From Roseiterribacter gracilis (GTDB lineage: Bacteria; Pseudomonadota; Alphaproteobacteria; BOG-932; Roseiterribacteraceae), in assembly GCA_018332375.1 (NCBI GenBank), contig BOPV01000001.1, positions 1,054,001 to 1,118,000 on the forward strand: DNA of 64,000 nt. Direction: 5' to 3'. Below are positions 9,059-17,250 of the stretch, piece by piece (position 1 is the stretch's first letter; each line of letters opens with the position of its first letter). The notes beneath the pieces were generated by a model. It saw only the letters and a list, made by a program, of their open reading frames with translations. It did not search any database and was not told the origin of the DNA. The position numbers and the translations under genes are program-made.

Positions 9059-9792
9059 GCATGATCCGGCCCACCCCGCTTTGGCGCAGCGTCGCCTTCA
9101 CCCTCGCCTTTTACGTCTACACGACGATCGCGTGCTTCGCGCTGGGGCTGGTGTTGCTGACGACGCGGCGCGCGACGATGCAGGTCGCGACCTGGTGGGT
9201 GCTTGGCGCACATTGGCTCGAACGCAAATTGCTGCGGCTCAATTTCCGCGTGGTCGGTACGCCGTTGCTCCAAGGCACCGCGATCTACGCCTTCAAGCAT
9301 GAGTCTTCGTTCGAGACGTTGAAGCTCTGGCAGCTGCTGCCCGATCCCGCGATCGTCTACAAAGCCGAGTTGGCGCGCGTGCCGATCTTCGGCGGATTTC
9401 TGACCAAGCTCGGCATGATCCCGGTGGTGCGCGGCGCCGGCGCAAAAGCGCTGATGCCGATGATCGATGCGGGGCGCCGTGTGATCGCCGAAGGACGACC
9501 GATCGCGATTTTTCCGCAAGGCACGCGCGTGCCGGTCGGCGAACGCCGCCCGTACAAGCAAGGCGTCGGTCGCTTGTACGAGCAGCTGCAGGTGCCGGTC
9601 GTTCCGGTGGCGCTCAATAGCGGATATTTCTGGCCCAAGTCGGGCCGCAAACACGGCGGCACGGTCACGTTCGATTTTCTCGAACCGATTCCGCCCGGCC
9701 TGCCGGTCGAAGAGATGATGCGATTGCTGGAAACGCGCCTGGAAGCAGCGTGCGACCTGCTCGACGCAGAAGCGCGCAACCAACGCGCCTAG
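9055..9792 (+). CDS. plsC: 1-acyl-sn-glycerol-3-phosphate acyltransferase (PlsC family)
   Basis: Makes phosphatidic acid by acylating lysophosphatidate at the inner membrane. 245 residues with an N-terminal hydrophobic helix (about 13-37). The catalytic motif appears as HESSFE, the H-x4-E version seen in a proteobacterial subgroup rather than the textbook H-x4-D. The glycerophosphate-binding block FPQGTRVPVGE and the downstream VPVVPVALNSG block are intact. ATG at 9055 overlaps the previous stop; ATG at 9061 is an alternative two codons on. Confidence 0.9.
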   Translation: MSMIRPTPLWRSVAFTLAFYVYTTIACFALGLVLLTTRRATMQVATWWVLGAHWLERKLLRLNFRVVGTPLLQGTAIYAFKHESSFETLKLWQLLPDPAIVYKAELARVPIFGGFLTKLGMIPVVRGAGAKALMPMIDAGRRVIAEGRPIAIFPQGTRVPVGERRPYKQGVGRLYEQLQVPVVPVALNSGYFWPKSGRKHGGTVTFDFLEPIPPGLPVEEMMRLLETRLEAACDLLDAEARNQRA

Positions 9793-9796
9793 ACGT

Positions 9797-10768
9797 TCAG
9801 CAATCGGCGCGACACGCAAACGAAACCCGCGCCCGCGGATAATCCACCGTCATCACAAACGTTCGAAACGCGTTGCCGCCCAACGCTCCTTCGACACGCG
9901 CATCCATCATCGACGACATGAACTCGTGAAAGTTCTTGTCGGGGCGGCGCGTGAACCACACCGGCCCCGTATGAAACCCCGCGATTTCGACGCTTGGAAC
10001 TTTGATCATCGAAGCGCCCGTCGCGACCTGCGCGTTGTCAATGAACTGCCAGTCGGGATGCGCGTTCCGCCATTGGTCGAACACCGAAGCCGCAATCATG
10101 CTCGTCGCACGAAGTTGCGGACCGCCACCGATGCGCTGCACCGCATCGTCGGTGAGAAACGTTTCGGCGCCGGTGTCCAACAGCAGCGACAGTTCGCGCC
10201 CGTCGATCACGACCTGCAGACGCGCAAAATTCGTCGGTCGACTGCCGTCGCGGTCGATCTTGAATGCGACCGGCACGGTGCGCGCATCCGCCGGCGGCTT
10301 CCAATTGGATCGCTCGTGCACCAAATGGCGCCCGGGATAGTCCCATGTCCAAACGCCGCCGGCGAACCAAGACGCACCGACGACGCCGTCACCCTGCTCT
10401 GGCCAGGCAGGAATCTGCGCAGCCCTTGGCACGACGATCGCTTGCGCCGGCAGCTTCGGAAGCTTGCCCGCCACTTGCGGGAATCGCGCGACGCGCGCCT
10501 CCGCACCCAATTCGGCCGACAGCGCTGCATCGCTGGGTGTTCCGACCTGCAGGCCCAAACGACTGGCCGCACGTTCGGACAAGACGAAACCGCCGCCGCC
10601 CGTGTCGGTGTAAAGCTCGACCGATCCGCCGCGCGCGACCGGTAGCGTCACGTAGACCGTATCGGCTTCGAAACGCGACGGGACAATTTCGCCCGCCACA
10701 GCCACGCCAAGCTGCGCGGTTTCAAGAATCAGCCAGGCAGTTGCTCCAAGTGCCGTCGTCAAGCGCAT
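9797..10768 (-). CDS. Secreted two-lobed aspartic-protease-like protein
   Basis: 323 residues with a signal peptide (residues 1-25, ending VAVAG). Two aspartic-protease active-site-type motifs occur in one chain: YTDTGGGGF in the N-terminal half and LLLDTGAETF in the C-terminal half, so the chain could fold as an internal pseudodimer. Near the C-terminus, GALGGNAFRTFVMTVDY is a typical retropepsin-fold end strand. The ATG at 10768 has a strong AGGGAGG ribosome site. A similar layout occurs at 59732-60580. Protease activity is inferred; substrates are unknown. Confidence 0.75.
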   Translation of the reverse strand: MRLTTALGATAWLILETAQLGVAVAGEIVPSRFEADTVYVTLPVARGGSVELYTDTGGGGFVLSERAASRLGLQVGTPSDAALSAELGAEARVARFPQVAGKLPKLPAQAIVVPRAAQIPAWPEQGDGVVGASWFAGGVWTWDYPGRHLVHERSNWKPPADARTVPVAFKIDRDGSRPTNFARLQVVIDGRELSLLLDTGAETFLTDDAVQRIGGGPQLRATSMIAASVFDQWRNAHPDWQFIDNAQVATGASMIKVPSVEIAGFHTGPVWFTRRPDKNFHEFMSSMMDARVEGALGGNAFRTFVMTVDYPRARVSFACRADC

Positions 10769-10815
10769 GCCGTCCTCCCTTGGTCGCCGCACAATGGCAC
10801 GACTTGCGAGGTTGG

Positions 10816-11391
10816 TCAGGGCAATGCCGCCAGGACCGCGCGCAGATGACGATCGTGGATGCCGAGCTGATCGAGCTCGGCCAAGGTCGCCTTCAGGTAA
10901 TCGCGATTGCTGCCATTTTGTCCGATCGCATCGGCGATGGTGCGCGCGGCCCAGGCAGGATCGCGTTCGGGCACATAGTGTTCGTGCGCGCGATCGGCGA
11001 CGAAGGTCGCAGCACGGACTTTTCGCTGCGCCAGTTCGACCTCCCGCCACATCGGGCGATAGACGCGCGTGATCATTTCGCGGTCCCAGAGATAATCGAG
11101 CGCTTCGCGCGCGTGCTTCGGCTCGACTCGCATCGCGAGACCGCGGCAAGCGCCGCCGCGATCGAGCCCCAGCACCAGGCCCGGCTTTTCCGGCGTGCCG
11201 CGATAGACATGGCTGACAACGCAGAACCGGCGATGCCAGCCGCGCAGCAAGGCCGCCGCGCGTTCGGCGACGGGAAAGCCCGGGCTCCACATCAGCGAGC
11301 CGTAGCCGAACACCCACAACGCATCGCCCTGCGTGTAGCCATCCAGCAAATCGCACCTTCTTGAATCGTGGGGTCGCGGGTCATCCACCAT
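10816..11391 (-). CDS. ChaC-like gamma-glutamylcyclotransferase
   Basis: 191 residues. The substrate-loop motif VFGYGSLMW and the downstream GLALRV-type and YLWDREM segments, which carry the catalytic glutamate, match ChaC-type glutathione-specific gamma-glutamylcyclotransferases, which release 5-oxoproline from glutathione. I chose the ATG at 11391 because an earlier GTG at 11409 lacks a ribosome site and crowds the divergent gene; the GTG would add six residues. Cytoplasmic, no signal peptide. Confidence 0.85.
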   Translation of the reverse strand: MVDDPRPHDSRRCDLLDGYTQGDALWVFGYGSLMWSPGFPVAERAAALLRGWHRRFCVVSHVYRGTPEKPGLVLGLDRGGACRGLAMRVEPKHAREALDYLWDREMITRVYRPMWREVELAQRKVRAATFVADRAHEHYVPERDPAWAARTIADAIGQNGSNRDYLKATLAELDQLGIHDRHLRAVLAALP

Positions 11392-11426
11392 TGGAACGAA
11401 GCTACGCACGTTCCATCCTTCTCGCC

Positions 11427-12410
11427 ATGCGTCAGCACCGCGCCCTTCGAGTCGCCCTCGCCCTTCTTCTGATTGCGCTCTGCGTCGGCTACGGCCTGTG
11501 GTGGCGCAGCACCGCGTCGCGGATCAGCGCGCAAAGCGCCGCCTGGATCGAAGCGCGCCGTGCCGAAGGCTGGACGATTACGACAAGCAAACTCGATGTC
11601 GGCGGGTTTCCATTTGGCTGGCGGCTAGATGCAGGCGCGGTCGTGATGGCGCGTCCCGACGGAACGCGCGTGGAAACCGGCAATCTCACCGCACGCACAG
11701 TTCCGTGGTCGCGCAACGTGCGCGTTGAAGCCGATGCGATCGCGCTGCAGCTGCCGCAAGGCGCCAGCCGTCCGGCCGGCATGCTCAACGCCGCCCATGG
11801 CGAAGCCTTGCTCGACGCCACCAACCTCGCGCGCAGCGCCATCACGCTCGACATGATCGCCTGGGCAGCGGGCGACGCAGCGCCGATCACCGCGCAACGC
11901 GCGAAAATCACCCGCGATGCCGACAACGTCACCGCGTCGCTCGATGCGCTGCATCTGGCAATCAACTCGCCGCTCGGCGACACGGTGCAAAGGCTGGAGC
12001 TGGTCACGGTTGCCGAACCGAACCTGCCGCACGGACTCGACGCCGCATCAATGCAGCAATGGCGCGAAGCGAGCGGTGTGATGCAGCTCACCAGCGTCAC
12101 GCTGCAATGGGGACCCTTGTCTCTGCACGGCGAAGGCACCGCTGCGCTCGACGCGCAGGGACGGATCGAACTGGCGGGCACGTCGCGTTTGACCGGCTGG
12201 AGCGAAACGATCGACGCGCTGGTCGCGAGCGGCAGCGTCAAACCGAATGGCGGCGCACTCGCAAAAGCCGGGCTCGGCATGTTGGCCAACGCCAAAGACG
12301 GCGCACCCAAGGAGAAATCCGAAGTCGCGATCGCGGTCGCGATCCAGGGCGGCCAGCTCTATCTCGGCGGCATCCGGCTCGGGCCGGCGCCCGTACTCAA
12401 AATGTTCTAA
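11427..12410 (+). CDS. DUF2125 family membrane-anchored protein
   Basis: 327 residues with an N-terminal signal anchor (residues 6-24, ALALLLIALCVGYGLWW) and a long extracytoplasmic part of the DUF2125 family, largely restricted to Alphaproteobacteria and of unknown function. Repeating beta-like segments (VRVEADAIALQLPQG, SVTLQWGPLSLHGEG) fit an extended beta-rich periplasmic domain. The start at 11427 opens directly with the hydrophobic anchor. Its stop is followed within ten bases by a possible promoter for the next cassette. Confidence 0.78.
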   Translation: MRQHRALRVALALLLIALCVGYGLWWRSTASRISAQSAAWIEARRAEGWTITTSKLDVGGFPFGWRLDAGAVVMARPDGTRVETGNLTARTVPWSRNVRVEADAIALQLPQGASRPAGMLNAAHGEALLDATNLARSAITLDMIAWAAGDAAPITAQRAKITRDADNVTASLDALHLAINSPLGDTVQRLELVTVAEPNLPHGLDAASMQQWREASGVMQLTSVTLQWGPLSLHGEGTAALDAQGRIELAGTSRLTGWSETIDALVASGSVKPNGGALAKAGLGMLANAKDGAPKEKSEVAIAVAIQGGQLYLGGIRLGPAPVLKMF

Positions 12411-12417
12411 GAACGGA

Positions 12418-12447
12418 TTCGACTCGATCCCGTAATTTCGCTATCTT
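12418..12447 (+). promoter_or_regulatory. Candidate promoter of the 12478-14448 cassette
   Basis: TTCGAC (12418-12423) and TATCTT (12442-12447) are separated by 18 bases, a plausible sigma-70 pair just after the DUF2125 stop. The -10 ends inside the left arm of the hairpin listed next. Recognised by eye only. Confidence 0.35.
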
Positions 12448-12470
12448 CTCCGGAACGACATAACCGGAGA
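12447..12470 (+). promoter_or_regulatory. Leader hairpin that pairs the ribosome-binding site
   Basis: TCTCCGG (12447-12453) and CCGGAGA (12464-12470) are perfect inverted repeats with a 10-base loop. The right arm contains GGAGA, the Shine-Dalgarno site seven bases before the ATG at 12478. It could be a translational switch or a DNA operator; the sequence does not decide. Confidence 0.5.
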
Positions 12471-12477
12471 TTGCCTC

Positions 12478-13002
12478 ATGACGCGTACTTCTCTGCCGTT
12501 TCTGGCCGTTCTTGCCTTGTCGAGCCTGCCCGCCATCGCCGCCCCGGCGCCCGATCCCGTCTGCAGCAAAGTCGACGCGCCCTGCACCACGCGCCTCAAA
12601 CTCGAAGACAACCGGCTTGCACTGGTGACGAGCGCGACTGGCGCGCGGCTCGAACTCGATGGACGGCTGCTCGCCGAAACAGAAGGCGGCACAACCTGGT
12701 TTCACAAACCGGTGCCGCGCCGCGCCAAACAAATCCTGATCGCCAAGTCGGTCGAAACCGGTGCCTGCAAACGCGCGCACTATCTGCTCGACCTGGCCGA
12801 ACCGGAGGCGCCGAAATTGACGCCCGCGCTTGGTGATTGCGCGACGCCGCCGAGCAAGATTTCGCGCGATCGCGCCAGCGGTGGGCTGCGCATCGAATTC
12901 GCGGGCGGCAAGCAGTTCCTCTATCGCGAACACGTTCTCTATGCGCTCGAAGACGGCAAGGAACGCGCTGTCGGCCCCGCCGTTGCCACGGCAAAGTTTT
13001 GA
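12478..13002 (+). CDS. Exported protein of unknown function, possible immunity protein
   Basis: 174 residues with a clear signal peptide (cleavage after IAAPA, about residue 24). The mature protein is a paralogue of the product of 13888-14448: both carry GR-[LV]-L, two cysteines exactly 25 positions apart (CKRAHYLLDL to LGDC here), a following G-[LW]-R-[IV]-[EV]-F strand and an FLYREHVLYAL-like C-terminal segment. The shared cysteines probably form a disulfide in the periplasm. It is first in a three-gene unit, with only 10 bp to the next gene. No known family recognised; the immunity role is inferred from context. Confidence 0.7.
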   Translation: MTRTSLPFLAVLALSSLPAIAAPAPDPVCSKVDAPCTTRLKLEDNRLALVTSATGARLELDGRLLAETEGGTTWFHKPVPRRAKQILIAKSVETGACKRAHYLLDLAEPEAPKLTPALGDCATPPSKISRDRASGGLRIEFAGGKQFLYREHVLYALEDGKERAVGPAVATAKF

Positions 13003-13012
13003 GTGACCGCAC

Positions 13013-13891
13013 ATGCGCAGGGAAACAGCCAGCGCACCGCAGGCCCCCCATACGGGGCCTGCGGGCGGATTCAGCTTCGACCGCACGCAAGGTGAAGCGA
13101 TCAGCGTCGATGGGCTGCAAACCGATCCAAGCCGCCTCAAACTCGGCGTCAATCAAGCCTATGAGGGCGCGATTCTGCAGGCGGCAGAGCGCACCGGCCT
13201 GTCGGCTGCGGCGATCGCTTCGATCATCGACGCCGAAGCAACCAAGATCAAAGGCAGCAACGGCGTCTGGAATCCAAACTCCCGAAGCAAAACCTCCAGC
13301 GCTGTCGGCCTGACCCAATGTACCGAAGCGGCGTGGCAGGAAATGGCCGAAACCAAAGGCTCGCTGCTGCACGGCATCGCCGACAAGAACGGCTGGCTCG
13401 ACAAGCACGGCAAGCTGCAAGAGACGCATTTCATCGATGCGATGGCGCTGCGCGTCGATCCGTATCTGTCGATCGTCACCGGCGCTGAATACGACGCCAA
13501 AGCTTTGCGGCAGTTGCAGGCCGAAGGCCTGGTCCCGACCGAACTCGATGACACGCAACGCGCGCGCTACGCCTATCTCGCGCATCACGAAGGCGTCGGC
13601 GGCGCGGCGCAATTGCTTACCGGCACGCTGCATCGCGATCGCGCACGCAGTCTGTACGCCGCCAACTTCCCCGGCGAGACCAAAGACCATACCGGCTTCA
13701 GCCAGCTGGCGCGGATCGAGCGCGGCGAAACCAACGGCCGCCCCGGCATCGAAGTCGCGTGGGAAGAAACCTATGCCGACCGCATCAAGGCCTACACGGA
13801 AAGCAAAATCCGCCCGGCCGCGTTTCTTGAACCTGCGCTGACCGTCGCGAAGACCTTGCCGCAACCCGATCTCGCCGTGAGCGTACGATGA
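13013..13891 (+). CDS. Lysozyme/transglycosylase-fold protein without signal peptide, possible effector
   Basis: 292 residues. The core at about 60-115 looks like a lysozyme-superfamily active site: IIDAEATKIK with candidate catalytic E75, then SSAVGLTQCTEAAWQEMA, the counterpart of the GLxQ substrate block (G99-L100-T101-Q102). A helical segment with YLAHHEG near residue 190 follows. There is no signal peptide or transmembrane helix, although the predicted substrate, peptidoglycan, is periplasmic, which implies another export route. The first ~40 residues are a Pro/Gly-rich tail that could be a loading region. It is flanked by two periplasmic paralogues, the arrangement of type VI effector/immunity genes; no secretion genes lie in the window. 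An endolysin-type origin is the alternative. Confidence 0.65.
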   Translation: MRRETASAPQAPHTGPAGGFSFDRTQGEAISVDGLQTDPSRLKLGVNQAYEGAILQAAERTGLSAAAIASIIDAEATKIKGSNGVWNPNSRSKTSSAVGLTQCTEAAWQEMAETKGSLLHGIADKNGWLDKHGKLQETHFIDAMALRVDPYLSIVTGAEYDAKALRQLQAEGLVPTELDDTQRARYAYLAHHEGVGGAAQLLTGTLHRDRARSLYAANFPGETKDHTGFSQLARIERGETNGRPGIEVAWEETYADRIKAYTESKIRPAAFLEPALTVAKTLPQPDLAVSVR

Positions 13892-14448
13892 AGCACGCCG
13901 CGACGTTCGTGCTCGCGCTCGTTCTCGGCGGCGCGACCTGCGCGCATGCCGTTCCCGTCCCCAAGGATGGTTGGGGCTACGAAGAAGACGTCACGCTCGA
14001 TATCGGCGTGCTGGGCACAGTGCGGGTTGAAACCAGCAGCGACACGATCAAACACTTTGCGTTCGCCGGCCGCGTGCTGCTCGACTCCTACCACGATTTG
14101 CTGTGGCAACCAGTCGGGCCGATCCAACGCAGCGATCGTGTGATCCCGGTTCTGGTCAATACCGGCGGCTCGGGTTGTCCGTTCGAAATGCGCTTCGTCG
14201 TGTTGACCGATCCAGCCACGCCGCAAGTGACCGAACCGTTCGGCAACTGCACCTCAATGCCTGCTGCAATCGACCGGACGCCGTCCGGCTGGCGCGTCGT
14301 GTTCCACGCCTATCGCGGTGCGCCCAGCTTCGCGCAGCGCAAGCCGACCGGCAAAACAGCGACGTTCCTGTTCCACGACAACGCGGTGTTCGCGGTGCAC
14401 GGCAACAAGGAAACCAAGTTGAGCCAGCTTGGTCCTTTTCCCAAATAA
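13888..14448 (+). CDS. Exported paralogue of the 12478 protein, possible immunity protein
   Basis: 186 residues with a signal peptide (residues 1-22, ending CAHAV). It matches the 12478 product over most of its length, including GRVLL, the cysteine pair with identical 25-position spacing (CPFEMRF to FGNC), GWRVVF and FLFHDNAVFAV. The ATG overlaps the enzyme gene stop (ATGA), so it is translationally coupled to the enzyme, as expected for a protecting partner. No known family recognised. Confidence 0.7.
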   Translation: MKHAATFVLALVLGGATCAHAVPVPKDGWGYEEDVTLDIGVLGTVRVETSSDTIKHFAFAGRVLLDSYHDLLWQPVGPIQRSDRVIPVLVNTGGSGCPFEMRFVVLTDPATPQVTEPFGNCTSMPAAIDRTPSGWRVVFHAYRGAPSFAQRKPTGKTATFLFHDNAVFAVHGNKETKLSQLGPFPK

Positions 14449-14459
14449 GCGCACGCGTC

Positions 14460-14873
14460 TTGCAGCCGGCGGCGCCACGTCCCGAGCCTGGCGCCGCAGT
14501 CGACGCCATCGCGAAACAAATCATCGACGCCGCCCTAACCGTCCACCGCACGCTGGGCCCGGGCCTACTTGAGTCAGTGTACGAGCAATGTCTCTGTTTC
14601 GAACTGGCGGATCGAGGACTTCGGTTTGAACGACAGAAGGCGCTTGCCCTCGCGTACCGAGAGTTCAGCATTCCAAATGCGCTACGGCTGGACCTAGTTG
14701 TTGAGGACGCGGTCGTCGTCGAGGTGAAGGCGGTTAACACCCTCCTGTCTCTCCATCGTGCTCAGCTGCTGACGTATATGCGCCTATCAACGCTTCCGCT
14801 CGGTCTTCTGATCAACTTCAACGTGCCACTGTTGAAGGATGGCATTCGCCGTTGTGTTCTGAGTTCCATGTGA
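14460..14873 (+). CDS. GxxExxY family protein, PD-(D/E)xK-like
   Basis: 137 residues. The family signature G35-x2-E38-x2-Y41 (GPGLLESVYEQC) is intact, with D78 and E88-V-K90 forming a PD-(D/E)xK-type nuclease core and Q102 in AQLLTYMR. The C-terminal GLLINFNVPLLKDGI block is diagnostic. TTG at 14460 is the only start that gives the usual length; it lies 11 bases after the previous gene. Codon use is less GC-biased than its neighbours and the gene is followed by a long inverted repeat, which suggests horizontal arrival. The family's biological role is not established. Confidence 0.8.
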   Translation: MQPAAPRPEPGAAVDAIAKQIIDAALTVHRTLGPGLLESVYEQCLCFELADRGLRFERQKALALAYREFSIPNALRLDLVVEDAVVVEVKAVNTLLSLHRAQLLTYMRLSTLPLGLLINFNVPLLKDGIRRCVLSSM

Positions 14874-14900
14874 CTGCGCTCGGTTCGGGAAGTCACGATC

Positions 14901-15088
14901 CAGCAAACCGCCAAGACGCCAAGGACGCCAAGAGAATGAGCTGGTTCAACCGACGCGTCGCACGCTGAAATTGGATTTCCTGACGCGCTTCGCGCGTCAA
15001 TAAAATCATGTCGTCATGCGACCGAACCGCACCGACTTCTGTGATTCTTGGCGAACCTTGGCGTTCTTGGCGTCTTGGCGGTTTGCTG
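14901..15088. repeat. Long inverted repeat with CGCCAAG units
   Basis: Left arm 14901-14932 and right arm 15057-15088 are inverted copies matching at 31 of 32 positions. Each arm is built of tandem CGCCAAGA/G-type heptamer-like units. The 124-base space between holds an inner perfect 8-bp hairpin (14981-14988 with 14992-14999, TGACGCGC/GCGCGTCA). The element fills the space between the GxxExxY gene and tyrA. A non-coding structured or mobile element is likely. Confidence 0.7.
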
Positions 15089-15107
15089 ATTACTGAGGCA
15101 AAGGTCA

Positions 15108-16022
15108 TTACGCCTGGCGCGCGTCGATGATCGAGCGGCGGATGCTGCGCGTGCGGGTGAACATGCGATGCAGCGCGTCGCCGTCGCCGCGGCGGATGGC
15201 TTTCTGCAAGGCGGTCAGATCCTCGGTGAAACGCTGCAGCATCTCCAACGTCGCTTCGCGATTGTTGAGAAACACATCGCGCCACATCGTCGGATCCGAC
15301 GCCGCGATGCGCGTGAAGTCGCGAAAGCCCGAGGCCGAGAATTTGATCACTTCCGCCTTGGCGTCTTCCGCCAGATCGGCCGCCGTACCGACGATCGTGT
15401 AGGCGATCAAATGCGGCAGATGGCTGGTGATCGCCAACACCTTGTCGTGATGCGGCGCGTCCATGCGCTCGATCATCGAGCCACACCGGCGCCACATCTC
15501 GGCGACGCGCTCAATCGAAACTTCGTCGGTGCCGTCGGGTGGCGTCAGAATGCACCAACGGCCTTCGAACAATTTGGCGAAGCCCGCTTCCGGGCCCGAA
15601 TGTTCGGTACCGGCGATCGGATGGCCCGGTACGACGCGCACATGCGCAGGCAGATTCTGCACCAGCACGTTGGTCGCAACTTCTTTGACCGATCCGACGT
15701 CGCTGACGATGGCACCGTTCGGCAGATGCGGCGCGATCGTCTGCGCCACCGCTTCATACGCACCCAGCGGCACGCACAGCACAACCAGATCGGCGCCGCG
15801 CACGGCCACTGCAGCGTCGGTGTGGGTTTCGTCGGCAAGCTGCAGCCGGTCGACCGCCTGGCACACGTCCAGACTGGCATCGACCGCGACAATGCGCTTG
15901 GCGACGTTGTGCACGCGCAGCGCGCGCGCCAACGACGATCCGATCAGCCCAAGCCCAATCAGAACGACGCGATCGAAGATCGGCCCCCCGTCTCGCATGA
16001 CGTCTCGCGTGTCGTCGCTCAT
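15108..16022 (-). CDS. tyrA: Prephenate/arogenate dehydrogenase
   Basis: Tyrosine branch enzyme, 304 residues. N-terminal NAD(P)-binding motif GLGLIGSS (23-30), then VVLCVPLGA and the VSDVGSVK and GHPIAGTEHSG active-site blocks of the TyrA/TyrC family. No fused chorismate mutase or ACT domain, so it is the short monofunctional type. ATG start overlaps the hisC stop (ATGA) on the minus strand, making a hisC-tyrA operon in which HisC may also act as the aromatic aminotransferase. Confidence 0.93.
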   Translation of the reverse strand: MSDDTRDVMRDGGPIFDRVVLIGLGLIGSSLARALRVHNVAKRIVAVDASLDVCQAVDRLQLADETHTDAAVAVRGADLVVLCVPLGAYEAVAQTIAPHLPNGAIVSDVGSVKEVATNVLVQNLPAHVRVVPGHPIAGTEHSGPEAGFAKLFEGRWCILTPPDGTDEVSIERVAEMWRRCGSMIERMDAPHHDKVLAITSHLPHLIAYTIVGTAADLAEDAKAEVIKFSASGFRDFTRIAASDPTMWRDVFLNNREATLEMLQRFTEDLTALQKAIRRGDGDALHRMFTRTRSIRRSIIDARQA

Positions 16023-17119
16023 GCTGCCTGCTGCAAAATGGTGCGCAGCGCGTCGACGACTTCGCGCATTTCGTCACCGGTGCCGATCGTGATGCGCAGA
16101 TAGTCGGGCAACCCGTACGCATTCATCTGGCGCACCAGAATGCCGCGCTCTTTCAGCGCTTGTCGGACCGTCTCAGCGCCGTGTGTACGGAAATCGACCA
16201 GCACGAAATTGCCCTGGCTGGGCAGAACGCGCAGACCAAGCTTGCCCAGTTCCGCAATCGTCCAGGCGCGCCATTCTTTGTTGTGCGCGGCCGACTTCTG
16301 GATGAAGGCCTGGTCTTCGACGGCGGCGACACCGCACGCAATTGCGGCCTGGCTGATATTGAACGGCCCGCGCACGCGGTTCAGCACGTCGGCAACCGGT
16401 GCCGACGCGTAGCACCAGCCCAGGCGTAAACCGGCCAGCGCGTAAATCTTCGAGAAGGTGCGCGTGACGACGAGGTTGGGATAGCGATCGACCAGATCGA
16501 AGCCCTGCGGATAGTCGGCGCGATCAACATATTCGGCATAGGCGTTGTCGAGCACGAGCAGCACGTTCGACGGCAGCTTTTTCAGCAGGCCTTCAAGCTC
16601 GCTTTGGCTGAACATCGTCCCGGTTGGGTTGTTCGGGTTGGCGAGAAAGATCAGCCGCGTATGCGCGTTGACGCGCGCCGCGATCGCATCGAGATCGGCG
16701 CCCAGCGTTTTTGCCGCCGGCACTTCGACCGGCGTCGCGCCCGCCGCCTTGGCCGCGATCGGATAGATCAGAAACCCGTGCTGGCTCGAAATCACTTCGT
16801 CGCCGGGACCGGCATAGGCCTTGGCCAGCATCTGCAGCAGTTCGTCCGAGCCCGCGCCACACACGATGCGTTCGGCATCGAGCCCATGCAGCTTGGCCAG
16901 CGCCTGACGCAGCGCCAGCGCGGTCCCGTCAGGGTAGCGGTGCGGGTCGGTGGCGTAGGCGTGCAACGCGTCGCTCACCGCCGGGTTGGTACCCAGCGCG
17001 CCTTCGTTCGAGGCCAGACGGATCTGGCGCGTCGTGCCCGGCGCTTTGGCTTCGCCGCCGATATAGGGCGCGATGTCGAGAATGCCGGGGCGCGGTGTGG
17101 GAAGCTTGGTCATAGGCAT
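16019..17119 (-). CDS. hisC: Histidinol-phosphate aminotransferase
   Basis: 366-residue fold-I PLP aminotransferase. Schiff-base lysine in RTFSKIYALAGLRLGW, cofactor-binding NPNNPTG block and the C-terminal DYLRITIGT arginine block are present. Converts imidazole-acetol phosphate to histidinol phosphate; the tyrA partner suggests dual use in aromatic synthesis. Start at 17119 (MPMTK) has AGGA upstream; MTK at 17113 is an alternative. Divergent from metX with a 131-bp gap in which I see no known riboswitch. Confidence 0.93.
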   Translation of the reverse strand: MPMTKLPTPRPGILDIAPYIGGEAKAPGTTRQIRLASNEGALGTNPAVSDALHAYATDPHRYPDGTALALRQALAKLHGLDAERIVCGAGSDELLQMLAKAYAGPGDEVISSQHGFLIYPIAAKAAGATPVEVPAAKTLGADLDAIAARVNAHTRLIFLANPNNPTGTMFSQSELEGLLKKLPSNVLLVLDNAYAEYVDRADYPQGFDLVDRYPNLVVTRTFSKIYALAGLRLGWCYASAPVADVLNRVRGPFNISQAAIACGVAAVEDQAFIQKSAAHNKEWRAWTIAELGKLGLRVLPSQGNFVLVDFRTHGAETVRQALKERGILVRQMNAYGLPDYLRITIGTGDEMREVVDALRTILQQAA

Positions 17120-17250
17120 GGTCCTGAAGGGAGATGGGGCGTCGCATAGCCATCCGACCGGATCAAGCTGAACCGGCGCGATGCAGCCTTGTGGCCATGC
17201 GCGAGGCGGCGGTTGACCCAGGCCGCGCATGCGCGCACTTCCCTCGCCCC

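Noticed and set aside
12478..14448. Prophage lysis cassette
   Set aside because: No holin, spanin or other phage genes are near, and the two flanking exported paralogues do not resemble lysis proteins. Not fully excluded.
14893..15495. A minus-strand frame reading through the inverted repeat into tyrA sequence
   Set aside because: It is a shadow in a different frame from tyrA, and the LASLASWRFAGS ending is simply the translated repeat.
17120..17250. Possible SAM-type riboswitch upstream of metX
   Set aside because: I looked for SAM-I and SAM-II conserved cores in the 131-bp gap and found no convincing match. A covariance-model search (Rfam) would settle it.
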